Below, piece after piece: positions 8,256 to 16,623 of a stretch of DNA of 63,251 nucleotides. The notes beneath the pieces were generated by a model. That model made no database searches, was not told the origin of the DNA, and saw nothing but the letters and a program-made list of their open reading frames with translations. Location of the stretch: NCBI GenBank assembly GCA_945860385.1, contig CAMAQD010000019.1:1-63251 (forward strand), written 5' to 3'. The translations under genes were made by a program, and so were the position numbers. Source of the stretch: Flavobacterium psychrophilum. GTDB taxonomy: Bacteria > Bacteroidota > Bacteroidia > Flavobacteriales > Flavobacteriaceae. Numbering within the stretch: the first letter of the stretch is position 1; every line of letters starts with the position of its first letter.

Positions 8256-8642
8256 TTAAAATAATTGTACCTGACTTTTCAATCTTTCGATAAGCATTCC
8301 CATCATTCTTTTGTTGAGACTGGAGGAATTTTTTATATACAAATCATATTCCTCGGTGGTAAATAATCCGATTATCATTCCTTTCAAAGCGTTCCGGAAT
8401 TTGATGTCTTTTTGAATCGAATTTTCTATGGTTACCAATTTTTTTTCGACCGAAAAAGCATTAAAATCAATTCTGTTTTTGACTAAATGATTCAGCAAAA
8501 CAGCAATAAACAAATCATTTTGAAGTTTTAAAATCGGACGCAACACCTGATTTTGAAACAATTCGTCCGATGAAGATTGTTCGGATACAGAGCCTAAAGT
8601 TTCTCCCCTAAATTCTTTTAAAAATACATTTCTTTGACTCAT
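8256..8642 (-). CDS. Conserved flavobacterial hypothetical protein
   Basis: About 128 residues from the ATG at 8642 (MSQRNVFLKEFRG). The open frame extends back to 8723, but that would overlap the divergent thioesterase and add a low-complexity run of F and K, so the shorter start is preferred. The protein is mainly helical, with a conserved-looking N-terminus (FLKEFRGETLGSVSEQSSSDELFQNQ) and no membrane segment. From memory, relatives in flavobacteria are sometimes labelled glyoxalase, but I see no metal-binding pattern supporting that. Function unknown. Confidence 0.75.
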   Translation of the reverse strand: MSQRNVFLKEFRGETLGSVSEQSSSDELFQNQVLRPILKLQNDLFIAVLLNHLVKNRIDFNAFSVEKKLVTIENSIQKDIKFRNALKGMIIGLFTTEEYDLYIKNSSSLNKRMMGMLIERLKSQVQLF

Positions 8643-8711
8643 CATTTTTTTCTTTAAAAATAAAAAAAAATGGGATAAGAAAACCTTATTTTCGCATTTA
8701 TAAAAAAGATT

Positions 8712-9101
8712 ATGCGATTTCATACTAGAAAATGGGTAAAACCCGAAGATTTGAACCCAAACGGAACCTTATTTGGAGGTAAATTATTGGCTTGGATTGA
8801 CGAAGAATTGGCCTTATACACCATCATTCAATTGGAAAATACCAAAATTGTAACCAAGTATATGTCTGAAATTAATTTTAGAAGCTCAGCAAAACAAGGC
8901 GATATTATCGAAATTGGTATTGATGTGGTGAAATTTGGAAAAACTTCGCTGACTTTGATTTGTGAAGCGCGAAATATGATGACTCGAGAAACTATTATCA
9001 CGATTGACAGCACCACAATGGTAAATCTGGGTGTTGATGGCAAACCAAAACCACACGGTAAAACAGAGATTGAATTTATTAAAGACCGTTTAGAGGACTA
9101 G
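8712..9101 (+). CDS. Acyl-CoA thioesterase, hotdog fold (YciA-like)
   Basis: A 129-residue single hotdog domain. The helix-entry motif LNPNGTLFGGKLLAWIDE carries the Asn-Gly-x-Phe-Gly-Gly and Asp-Glu signature of YciA/BACH-type acyl-CoA thioesterases, which hydrolyse acyl-CoA to free acid and CoA. KPHGKTE near the C-terminus is also typical. It is transcribed away from the hypothetical gene at 8256-8642. Its 3' end overlaps the 3' end of the convergent MscS channel gene by 23 bases. Confidence 0.9.
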   Translation: MRFHTRKWVKPEDLNPNGTLFGGKLLAWIDEELALYTIIQLENTKIVTKYMSEINFRSSAKQGDIIEIGIDVVKFGKTSLTLICEARNMMTRETIITIDSTTMVNLGVDGKPKPHGKTEIEFIKDRLED

Positions 9102-10362
9102 TTTCTTGTTTCAAAAGTACTTTTTCAGTTGGTATTTCAGAAATCTCTAATCCAAAATACGGAACCGCAGCGATAATATGGTCAAAAATGTCCGCCATAA
9201 TATATTCGTAGTTTTCAAATTTTTTGTCTTTCGAAAACGCATAAACTTCTAGCGGAACACCATATGTGGTGGATTGCAATTGACGACAAATCATCACTAG
9301 ATCTTTATTTAATCTCGGATGTTTTTGTAGATATTGCGTAATATATTTACGAAACAATCCCAAATTGGTCAGGTTTCGACCATTTATAGCTAGTGATTTA
9401 TCAACGTTATTTAAGGAATTGTATTTGTCAATTTCGGTTTTTCGTTTCACAATATAATTACTTAGAAGCTCAATTTTCATCAAATCGACTAATTCTGATT
9501 CTTCTAAAAACCGAATACTGCTGGCTTTTAATAAAATATGCCTCTTTATTCTTCTTCCATCCGAATCAGTCATACCGCGCCAATTCTGAAAAGAATCCGA
9601 AATTAAACTATAGGTTGGGATTGTAGTAGTAGTATTGTCAAAATTTCGAACTTTCACGGTAGCCAAATTGATTTCGACAACATCACCATCAACACCAAAT
9701 TTTTCCATTGTAATCCAATCTCCAATACGAATCATATCGTTTATAGCAACCTGAACACTGGCAACAAATCCTAAAATGGTATCTCTAAAAATCAAGATAA
9801 TCAACGCCGAAATAGCTCCTAATATGGTCAGAACATCTTTCGAATTAATATCAAATATTTTTGAAATAATTACTGTGATTCCAAACAGCCAAATTACAAT
9901 ATTGAAAACCTGAATAAAGCTATCAATGGGTTTGTCGCTATATCTTGGAATCTGTTTTAAGTAATACCGCAGAATATTTAATCCTGTTCGGATAATCATT
10001 ATTATTAAAACAACAATCCAGATGGCTACGATTTTACCAAAAACAAACTCCCAATAATCATATTTTTCTAAAATCACCGGTACCGATTTGTAAACTAGCA
10101 AAAGCGGAATTAAATAAAAAAGATATTGACCGGTTATGTTTTCTATCACATAATCATCAAATGTGTTTTTGGTTCTCCTCGCAATTCCCCTAAAAATTTT
10201 ATCCAAAACGTAGCGGAAAGCAATAAAAAAAATATAGGCCAAAAGGCACATTAAAGCAATGTTTATTAGCAAACTAATGTATGAAGCAATGGTGTATTCA
10301 AATCCAATTTTTCGTAATAATGGATAGCACCAACCAAATAGTTTTTCTAAAGAATTATTCAT
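9079..10362 (-). CDS. Mechanosensitive ion channel, MscS family (YbdG-like)
   Basis: A 427-residue membrane protein with about five transmembrane segments in the first 200 residues. The MscS pore helix and beta-domain follow: ILGAISALIILIFRDTILGFVASVQVAINDMIRIGDWI, then VDGDVVEINLATVKVRNFDNTTTTIP. The C-terminal domain is long and soluble, as in the YbdG/MscM branch. Channels of this family open under membrane tension during osmotic downshock. The start overlaps the stop of the small DUF3817 membrane gene by 8 bases, which indicates translational coupling. Confidence 0.93.
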   Translation of the reverse strand: MNNSLEKLFGWCYPLLRKIGFEYTIASYISLLINIALMCLLAYIFFIAFRYVLDKIFRGIARRTKNTFDDYVIENITGQYLFYLIPLLLVYKSVPVILEKYDYWEFVFGKIVAIWIVVLIIMIIRTGLNILRYYLKQIPRYSDKPIDSFIQVFNIVIWLFGITVIISKIFDINSKDVLTILGAISALIILIFRDTILGFVASVQVAINDMIRIGDWITMEKFGVDGDVVEINLATVKVRNFDNTTTTIPTYSLISDSFQNWRGMTDSDGRRIKRHILLKASSIRFLEESELVDLMKIELLSNYIVKRKTEIDKYNSLNNVDKSLAINGRNLTNLGLFRKYITQYLQKHPRLNKDLVMICRQLQSTTYGVPLEVYAFSKDKKFENYEYIMADIFDHIIAAVPYFGLEISEIPTEKVLLKQETSPLNGL

Positions 10363-10639
10363 TTCTTAAATACTTTTTCTCAACATAAAAAGTCGCAAAG
10401 GGTAGAAGGGAAGCCCCTAAAATGATAAAAGATGTTTTATAATTCCATTCCTGAGATTTTATTAGCAAAACAGTCAATAAAATATAACCGATAAACAGAA
10501 TTCCGTGAGTCATTCCTATTGGATATAACAAATTTTTATAAAGTTCCAAGTTGGAAGGCTTAATAAAAAGCATATTGAAAAATAAAACTAAATAAGAGAT
10601 CCCTTCTAGAATGGCAATGTTTTTGAAAATTCTGAGCAT
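10355..10639 (-). CDS. DUF3817 small membrane protein
   Basis: A 94-residue integral membrane protein with three hydrophobic segments. It has the DUF3817 pattern: FKNIAILEGISYLVLFF at the start, then a KNLLYPIGMTHGILFIGY block with conserved Gly and His. The family's biochemical role is unknown. It overlaps the MscS gene by 8 bases and probably forms a two-gene operon with it, so a membrane-stress role is a reasonable guess. Confidence 0.85.
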   Translation of the reverse strand: MLRIFKNIAILEGISYLVLFFNMLFIKPSNLELYKNLLYPIGMTHGILFIGYILLTVLLIKSQEWNYKTSFIILGASLLPFATFYVEKKYLRNE

Positions 10640-10715
10640 AAAATAGTTTTCTAAATTTGAAGCGCAAAATTAAGGATTATCATTGATTTAAAGTGAATTA
10701 ATTCCTAAAGTAAAT

Positions 10716-10723
10716 TACTTTTG
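10716..10723 (+). promoter_or_regulatory. -7 box TACTTTTG for DUF6155 gene
   Basis: TACTTTTG matches the Bacteroidota -7 consensus TAnnTTTG and lies 19 bases before the ATG at 10742. It overlaps the TTG at 10721, which argues against that codon being the start. The -33 region is weak. Confidence 0.45.
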
Positions 10724-10741
10724 CATAAATATACTTTGAAA

Positions 10742-11269
10742 ATGAGCAAACGCGATTTAAAAAAATACCTTCATGAACTTGATAAAAGTCAACTGGAAGA
10801 ACAAATTATGGAATTGTACGATAAATTCAGTCCCATAAAAGTGTACTATGATTTTGTGTTCAATCCAAAAGAAGATACGCTACTCAAAGAATGTAAAATA
10901 AAAATTTCGAACGAATATTATCCTGCTCGAACTTCTGGAAAACCTCGTAGACCCAAAATGCGTCGCTCGGTAGCGCAAAAATACATCAAGCATTTTATCC
11001 TTTTGGGGGTAGATTCTTTTATCGTTGCTGATGTAATGCTCTATTCCATAGAAATTGCGCAAACTTTCTCTGCCGAAAAACCTGTGAAATCTGAAACATT
11101 TTACAAAAGTATGCTCAGTTCATTTGAACAAGCCGTTCGCTTTATGATTGCTAACGGAATTTTAGAAGATTTTAAATCCAGAATAGTTGCAATTAGCAAG
11201 GAAACAAATCACCAAAATTGGTTTAATAAAGAAGAGTTCAACGCTATTATTGATCGTTTTGAATATTAG
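10742..11269 (+). CDS. DUF6155 family protein
   Basis: About 175 residues from the ATG at 10742 (MSKRDLKKYLHELDK). This start is preferred over the TTG at 10721, which sits inside a promoter box. The sequence shows the DUF6155 layout: L-K-x-Y-L N-terminus, LYDKFSPIKVYYDFVFNP, and the basic PARTSGKPRRPKMRRSVAQKYIKHF segment. It is charged and probably cytoplasmic. The function of the family is not known to me. No membrane segment or catalytic motif is apparent. Confidence 0.85.
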   Translation: MSKRDLKKYLHELDKSQLEEQIMELYDKFSPIKVYYDFVFNPKEDTLLKECKIKISNEYYPARTSGKPRRPKMRRSVAQKYIKHFILLGVDSFIVADVMLYSIEIAQTFSAEKPVKSETFYKSMLSSFEQAVRFMIANGILEDFKSRIVAISKETNHQNWFNKEEFNAIIDRFEY

Positions 11270-11350
11270 CAATCTACTTCATAATCGTTTTTATTTAATC
11301 CTTATTCTTTTTTTAAACGATTATTTAGTGGAATAACTCTTTTTTAGGTG

Positions 11351-11358
11351 TATTTTTG
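11351..11358 (+). promoter_or_regulatory. -7 box TATTTTTG for helicase gene
   Basis: TATTTTTG fits TAnnTTTG and is 20 bases before the ATG at 11378. It lies just after the GTG at 11348, so that codon would fall outside the transcript. No good -33 TTG is seen at 19-21 bases. Confidence 0.45.
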
Positions 11359-11377
11359 CAAAAATCCATCAAAAACA

Positions 11378-12916
11378 ATGTCTCAAAACACTCTAGAAAC
11401 TGAAGTAGAAGATAAAAAAGAACTTTATTCGTATCAAAAAGGAGATATTGAATCTATTTTCGAACGATTAGAAAATGCTCCGGCCAATCATCATTTATTA
11501 TATCAACTGCCTACTGGAGGTGGGAAAACTGTTGTTTTTTCCGAAATTGTTCGACAATATTTATCAAAACACAACAAAAAAGTAGTTGTTCTGACCCATC
11601 GAATTGAGCTTTGTAAGCAAACTTCAAAAATGCTAAAAGGTTTTGATGTAAAAAACAAAATCATCAACAGCAAAGTCAAAGAATTGCCGGATCAAAACGA
11701 TTATTCCTGTTTTGTAGCTATGGTCGAAACTTTGAAAAACAGAATCAACGACGAAAAGTTACATCTCGACAACATTGGCTTGGTAATTATTGATGAAGCG
11801 CATTATAATTCCTTTCGAAAATTATTGAGTTCTTTCAAGAATGCCTTTATTCTTGGGGTTACTGCTACGCCTTTGAGCTCGAACATCAAGTTGCCGATGC
11901 ACGAAAATTATGACGAATTGATTGTTGGCGACAATATCAGTTCTCTTATTGAAAAAGGATTCTTAGCCAAAGCCATTACCTATAGTTATGATGTAGGTTT
12001 AACTTCCTTGAAAGTGGGAATTAATGGCGATTATACTGTAAAATCATCTGATGATTTATATACCAATATGGCGATGCAAGAAAAATTATTGCACGCTTAT
12101 ACAGAAAAATCTTTAGGCAAAAAAACCTTGATTTTCAATAACGGAATCAATACTTCTTTATATGTTTATGAAACATTCCGTGAAGCAGGATATACCATTC
12201 GTCATCTTGACAATACCACCAGTAATGAAGATCGAAAAGATATTTTGATGTGGTTCAAGAAAACGCCAGACGCCATATTAACGTCGGTTGGAATTCTTAC
12301 CACAGGTTTCGATGAGCCTACTGTAGAAACTATTATCTTGAACAGAGCCACAAAATCCCTGACATTATACTTTCAAATGATAGGTCGAGGTTCCAGAAAA
12401 CTACCCAATAAAAATACTTTTTCTGTAATTGATTTAGGAAATAATGCAGCCCGTTTTGGCTTGTGGAATGAGCCTGTCAATTGGCAACACATTTTTAAAT
12501 CTCCTGAATTTTACCTCGAAAACTTGCGCGACGATACCGAAATCGAATTGTATTTCAAATATTCAATGCCACCAGAATTACGAGCCAAATTCGCCAAAAC
12601 CGAAGTGGTAACTTTTGATGTCGATGAAGAACACAAACTCGCTATCGCTCAAAATTTGCGTTCTAAAATTGTTTTGGACAAATCACTGGAGCAACACGCC
12701 GCAATGTGTGTCGACAATACCGAGGAATTAAGAGATGCCAAAGCACTTTGTAAAGAATTAGAACCAGATATCGAATGCCGTTTGAAGCGCTACGCTAAAT
12801 GCCTGAGCCAGTGCAGTAAAAACTACCGCGAATGGCTGGTTGAAGACTACAAACTGAAACTGATATTATTGATAGGGAAGAAGTATCGCGAAAAAATTAT
12901 GAACGAAGCCGATTAA
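11378..12916 (+). CDS. DEAD/DEAH-box helicase (SSL2/RadD-like)
   Basis: 512 residues from the ATG at 11378 (MSQNTLETEVEDKK). It is a superfamily 2 helicase with YQLPTGGGKT (Walker A), IIDEAH (motif II), VTATPLS (motif III) and QMIGRGSRK (motif VI). The order and spacing resemble RadD/YejH-type DNA repair helicases. The C-terminal 130 residues contain several cysteines (CVDNTEE, CKELEPDIEC, CLSQC) and vary more. A spacer with a palindromic element separates it from a second helicase gene downstream. Confidence 0.9.
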   Translation: MSQNTLETEVEDKKELYSYQKGDIESIFERLENAPANHHLLYQLPTGGGKTVVFSEIVRQYLSKHNKKVVVLTHRIELCKQTSKMLKGFDVKNKIINSKVKELPDQNDYSCFVAMVETLKNRINDEKLHLDNIGLVIIDEAHYNSFRKLLSSFKNAFILGVTATPLSSNIKLPMHENYDELIVGDNISSLIEKGFLAKAITYSYDVGLTSLKVGINGDYTVKSSDDLYTNMAMQEKLLHAYTEKSLGKKTLIFNNGINTSLYVYETFREAGYTIRHLDNTTSNEDRKDILMWFKKTPDAILTSVGILTTGFDEPTVETIILNRATKSLTLYFQMIGRGSRKLPNKNTFSVIDLGNNAARFGLWNEPVNWQHIFKSPEFYLENLRDDTEIELYFKYSMPPELRAKFAKTEVVTFDVDEEHKLAIAQNLRSKIVLDKSLEQHAAMCVDNTEELRDAKALCKELEPDIECRLKRYAKCLSQCSKNYREWLVEDYKLKLILLIGKKYREKIMNEAD

Positions 12917-12923
12917 TTTTAAG

Positions 12924-13010
12924 AAGCTGTTTCCCGCTATTCGTTACAATCTATTGTGCCGAACACCGGCACAATAGGATTTTCACTGCTATCGAGGCTA
13001 TGAGATCTCG
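12924..13010. repeat. Flavobacterial palindromic intergenic element (possible structured RNA)
   Basis: A perfect 11-bp stem, CTATTGTGCCG (12951-12961) with CGGCACAATAG (12967-12977) around the loop AACAC, sits between flanks AGCTGTTTCCCGCTATTCG and AGGATTTTCACTGCTATCG. From memory, the same flanks recur in Flavobacterium intergenic regions around a hairpin of varying sequence. That suggests a dispersed element or non-coding RNA rather than a simple terminator. No T-tract follows the stem. Confidence 0.6.
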
Positions 13011-13048
13011 TTCGAATACAACAATTTATTAATTATTAAATCAACAAA

Positions 13049-14383
13049 ATGTCAAAACAATTCTCCGATTTAGGAATCCAGGAATCCATCATAAAAGCAC
13101 TTTCTGATTTAAAAATTGTTGTACCTACAGAAATTCAGCAAAAGGCAATTCCGTTGCTTTTATCCAATACCGATGTTGTTGGATTGGCCAAAACTGGAAC
13201 GGGTAAGACCGCAGCTTTTGGATTACCATTACTTCAACTAATTGATTCTAATATTTCTGATATTCAGGCTGTTATTTTAGTTCCAACACGTGAATTAGGA
13301 CATCAGATTTTTAGTAATTTAGAGGCTTTCACCAAATACCTTCTTAAGGTTTCCATCGCCGAAACTTGTGGTGGAATTCCCATAAAACCACAAATCGAAC
13401 GATTGACTTTACCAACGCATATTGTCGTGGCAACGCCAGGAAGATTGATCGATTTGATTCAGCGTAAAGCCATCAGTTTAAAAGAAACAAAATTTCTTGT
13501 TCTCGATGAAGCAGATGAAATGGTTAGTATTCTGAAAGAAGGTTTAGACGAAATCATCGCCGAATTACCTAAAAACCGAAGAACATTTCTGTTCTCGGCC
13601 ACAATGCCCGGAACTATAAAACAATTGATTCAGAACTACTTAAACAAAAATGTAGTTCAGGTTAGTGCTGATATGGAAACGGTAGGAAATCAAGGAATTG
13701 ATCATCAATATATTGTCGTAGATCCCATAGAGAAACTGGATGTTTTGATGCATTTTCTAACCTCGAAAGACGGTGAACGCGGTATTATTTTTTGCAAAAC
13801 CAAAGCTGCAGTCAATAAATTAGCAAAGAATTTAGCCATCAATAGATTTTCATCAGGAGCTTTGCACGGCAGTTTGTCGCAAGGAATCCGAGATCGAATT
13901 ATGGAACAATTCCGTGAAGGACACATCAATATTTTGGTCGCCACCGATTTGGCAGCCAGAGGAATCGATGTCAAGGAAATTTCTTATATAGTCAATTATC
14001 ATTTACCTGACACCTATGAAAACTATGTTCATCGCAGCGGACGAACGGCTAGAGCAGGAGCAAAGGGACTTTCGTTAACGGTTTTACAACAAGAAGAAGT
14101 GGCAGAAATTGCCGATTTCGAAAAAGAATTGGGAATCAAATTTAACAAATTCCAAAAACCATCAACCGAAAACATTGAAGAAAACAACACGCTTTTGTGG
14201 GCAAAACAAATCTTCAAAACCAAACCCAATCACGAAATTTCAGCTGATTTTAAAAATAAAATCAAAACTATTTTTCATCATCTCACCAAAGACGAATTGA
14301 TTGAAAAATTGTTGGCCAATCAATTGCTTCAGACCAAAGCAGATGCAAATGCAACAAAACCTGTTAAGAAATTCAAAAACTAA
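13049..14383 (+). CDS. DEAD-box ATP-dependent RNA helicase
   Basis: A 444-residue protein with the full DEAD-box set: Q motif (PTEIQQKAIP), AKTGTGKT at 47-54, PTRELG, ATPGRL, DEAD, SAT, the HGSLSQ region and HRSGRTARAG. The C-terminal tail is short and basic (KPVKKFKN), as in RhlE/CshA-type enzymes, with no DbpA-type RNA-binding domain. It remodels RNA in translation or decay. It is 133 bases downstream of another helicase, separated by the palindromic element. Confidence 0.95.
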   Translation: MSKQFSDLGIQESIIKALSDLKIVVPTEIQQKAIPLLLSNTDVVGLAKTGTGKTAAFGLPLLQLIDSNISDIQAVILVPTRELGHQIFSNLEAFTKYLLKVSIAETCGGIPIKPQIERLTLPTHIVVATPGRLIDLIQRKAISLKETKFLVLDEADEMVSILKEGLDEIIAELPKNRRTFLFSATMPGTIKQLIQNYLNKNVVQVSADMETVGNQGIDHQYIVVDPIEKLDVLMHFLTSKDGERGIIFCKTKAAVNKLAKNLAINRFSSGALHGSLSQGIRDRIMEQFREGHINILVATDLAARGIDVKEISYIVNYHLPDTYENYVHRSGRTARAGAKGLSLTVLQQEEVAEIADFEKELGIKFNKFQKPSTENIEENNTLLWAKQIFKTKPNHEISADFKNKIKTIFHHLTKDELIEKLLANQLLQTKADANATKPVKKFKN

Positions 14384-14444
14384 TATTTGCACCTGAATTT
14401 ATATCGTACTTTTATAAACAAATCACAATTATAAAAGATTCGAT

Positions 14445-15716
14445 ATGAAAATAGTAATAATAGGTGGAGGTTTTGCCGGTATCAATTTAGCCAAAGAACT
14501 CGAAAACCAAAAGGGGATTGAGCTAATTTTGGTTGACAAAAATAACTATAATTTCTTTCCGCCACTTATTTATCAGGTTGCCACGGCTTATCTGGAACCA
14601 TCGAGTATTAGTTATCCTTTTCGAAAATTTTTTGCGGGAAAAAAAAACCTGCAATTTCGTTTGGGTGAATTGCAAAGAGTACTACCTTCAGAAAATAAAA
14701 TCATTCTCAACAACGGCGAATTAAGTTACGACCATTTGGTTTTTGCCACTGGAGCCGAAACGAGCTATTTCGGAATGGAAAATGTCAAGAAAAACGCCAT
14801 TCCAATGAAAACGCTCAATGACGCCATTGAAATGCGCAATACACTTTTGAAAAACCTGGAAAAAGCGGCCATTTGTAAAGATATTAGAGAGCGTAGAAAA
14901 TTGTTAACCATTGTGGTTGTTGGAGGAGGACCAACAGGAGTTGAAGTTTCGGGAATGTTTGCCGAGATGCGAAAAAGTATTTTACTCAAAGAATATCCTG
15001 AATTGGCAACCGCTGCCAGTCAAATATATTTGGTCGATGGTGGTGATGCTTTATTAGCGCCAATGAGTTTAGCTTCCCAAAAAGATACACTCGAAGCCGT
15101 GACAAAATTGGGTGTTGTGGTTAGACTGAACGCTCGTGTTGTCAATTATGAAAATGATATCGTCTATTTTGCCGACGGCGAAACCATTCAGACCAAAAAC
15201 CTAATTTGGGCCGCCGGAGTTACCGCCAAACAATTTGAAGGAATTCCTGTGGAAAGTTACGGTCGTGGCAAACGAATGATAACCGATGCTTACAATAAAA
15301 TAACAACCACCGAAAACATTTATGCTCTGGGAGATACTTGTCTTCAACATTCTGATCTAAATTTCCCTGACGGCCATCCTCAGGTAGCGCAAGTAGCGAT
15401 TCAACAGGGTATAAATTTAGCTGAAAATTTTAAATCAATGCTTAAAAAAGAGTCATTGAAACCTTTTAAATACAACGATAAAGGTTCGATGGCAATTATC
15501 GGAAAAAACAAAGCAGTGGTAGATTTACCAAATCCCAAATTACACTTCAACGGTTTTTTTGCTTGGTTGATTTGGTTGTTTGTGCATTTGATGTCTTTAA
15601 TTTCTTATCGAAATAGAATTAAAACTTTTTTCAATTGGATGATAGCTTATTTTTCAAAAGATCAATCTTTGCGAATGATTATTAGACCTGAAAAAAGAAA
15701 AAAAGGAGAGGCTTAG
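14445..15716 (+). CDS. Type II NADH dehydrogenase (NDH-2), FAD-dependent
   Basis: A 423-residue flavoprotein. The FAD-binding motif GGGFAG (7-12) opens the protein. The NADH-binding motif VVVVGGGPTGVEVSG lies near residue 155, and the C-terminal FAD contact is IYALGDTCLQ. The quinone-site sequence QVAQVAIQQG is present. The C-terminal amphipathic stretch (FFAWLIWLFVHLMSLISY) would anchor it to the membrane. It passes electrons from NADH to menaquinone without pumping protons. It stands alone and is followed by a strong terminator. Confidence 0.93.
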   Translation: MKIVIIGGGFAGINLAKELENQKGIELILVDKNNYNFFPPLIYQVATAYLEPSSISYPFRKFFAGKKNLQFRLGELQRVLPSENKIILNNGELSYDHLVFATGAETSYFGMENVKKNAIPMKTLNDAIEMRNTLLKNLEKAAICKDIRERRKLLTIVVVGGGPTGVEVSGMFAEMRKSILLKEYPELATAASQIYLVDGGDALLAPMSLASQKDTLEAVTKLGVVVRLNARVVNYENDIVYFADGETIQTKNLIWAAGVTAKQFEGIPVESYGRGKRMITDAYNKITTTENIYALGDTCLQHSDLNFPDGHPQVAQVAIQQGINLAENFKSMLKKESLKPFKYNDKGSMAIIGKNKAVVDLPNPKLHFNGFFAWLIWLFVHLMSLISYRNRIKTFFNWMIAYFSKDQSLRMIIRPEKRKKGEA

Positions 15717-15770
15717 TTTTAAAGACCTAGATAAGTCTATAAAGTAGTGGAAATAGGAATACATAAATCA

Positions 15771-15802
<32 letters not shown>

Positions 15803-15890
15803 TTCATTTATAATACTAGAGAAATACTATAAAATAGAGTTTTCATAAACTTTTTCAATCTAAATCAATCCTAAACAGGCAATCAATAAA

Positions 15891-15922
15891 AAAGCATTAC
15901 CAAGAACTCCTGGTAATGCTTT
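15891..15922. terminator. Bidirectional rho-independent terminator
   Basis: The stem AAGCATTACCA (15892-15902) pairs perfectly with TGGTAATGCTT (15911-15921) around an 8-base loop, with A-runs on the left and T on the right. It lies between the convergent NDH-2 and DUF2911 genes and can serve both. The rest of the 15717-15941 spacer shows nothing I can name. Confidence 0.85.
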
Positions 15923-15941
15923 AATACTAATAAATAATTAT

Positions 15942-16451
15942 TTAATTCACAGAAAACGGAATTTTCCATTTTTCCCAATTCAAAACAATTGAATTATTTT
16001 CGATGCTGTACAACAAACTTTCGGTGCTTGAATCTGCCAATTGCTGTTTGACAGTGACTCTAAGCACATCGTCTTTTTCATTATATTTGTAAGCTCCCCA
16101 TTGTTTAGCATCTTTATTAAATATAATGATGCATTCTTTTTCATTTGGAATCACAAAAAAAGAATATTTCCCTGCAGGTAATTTCGAACCTTCAATTGTC
16201 AAATCTTTGTCGGTTTCAAAAGTTGTTGCGTCATTGGCTCCAGCACGCCAAACTTTATTAAAAGGTACTAATTCTCCCCAAATCACTCGGCCTTTTACCG
16301 ATGGACTACTATAATTAATGCTAATTGTAGCTCCGTTGATTTTAGCTGTTACACTTACTGCTGGACTGGCCGGTTTGTTTTGAGCAATCACGAAAGTCGT
16401 CATAAATAAAGTAACGACTAATAGCTGAATTTTCTTTTGTAATTTCATCAT
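15942..16451 (-). CDS. DUF2911 domain secreted protein
   Basis: A 169-residue protein with a signal peptide (KIQLLVVTLFMTTFVIAQ), so exported. It shows the DUF2911 pattern: SINYSSPSVKGRVIWGELVPFNKVWRAGANDATTFE followed by LPAGKYSFFVIP. The family is common in Bacteroidota and has no established reaction. Translation may start at either of two adjacent ATGs. It is a single-gene unit ending at the terminator at 15891-15922. Confidence 0.9.
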   Translation of the reverse strand: MMKLQKKIQLLVVTLFMTTFVIAQNKPASPAVSVTAKINGATISINYSSPSVKGRVIWGELVPFNKVWRAGANDATTFETDKDLTIEGSKLPAGKYSFFVIPNEKECIIIFNKDAKQWGAYKYNEKDDVLRVTVKQQLADSSTESLLYSIENNSIVLNWEKWKIPFSVN

Positions 16452-16623
16452 TTAAAATGTTTTAGTTTAAAAATTAAATGTATAATATCTGCCTTAAATT
16501 TATCAAATTTGACAATAACTTTAAGAAAAAATTAGGAGATTTATAAATTAATCGTTTTACTCAATTAATACCGTATTATAATTTATTAATTTATTATTTT
16601 TACAATCGACAATAGAAAAAATT

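Noticed and set aside
12951..12977. Ordinary rho-independent terminator after the first helicase
   Set aside because: The stem is strong but has no T-tract, and the flanks match a recurrent element.
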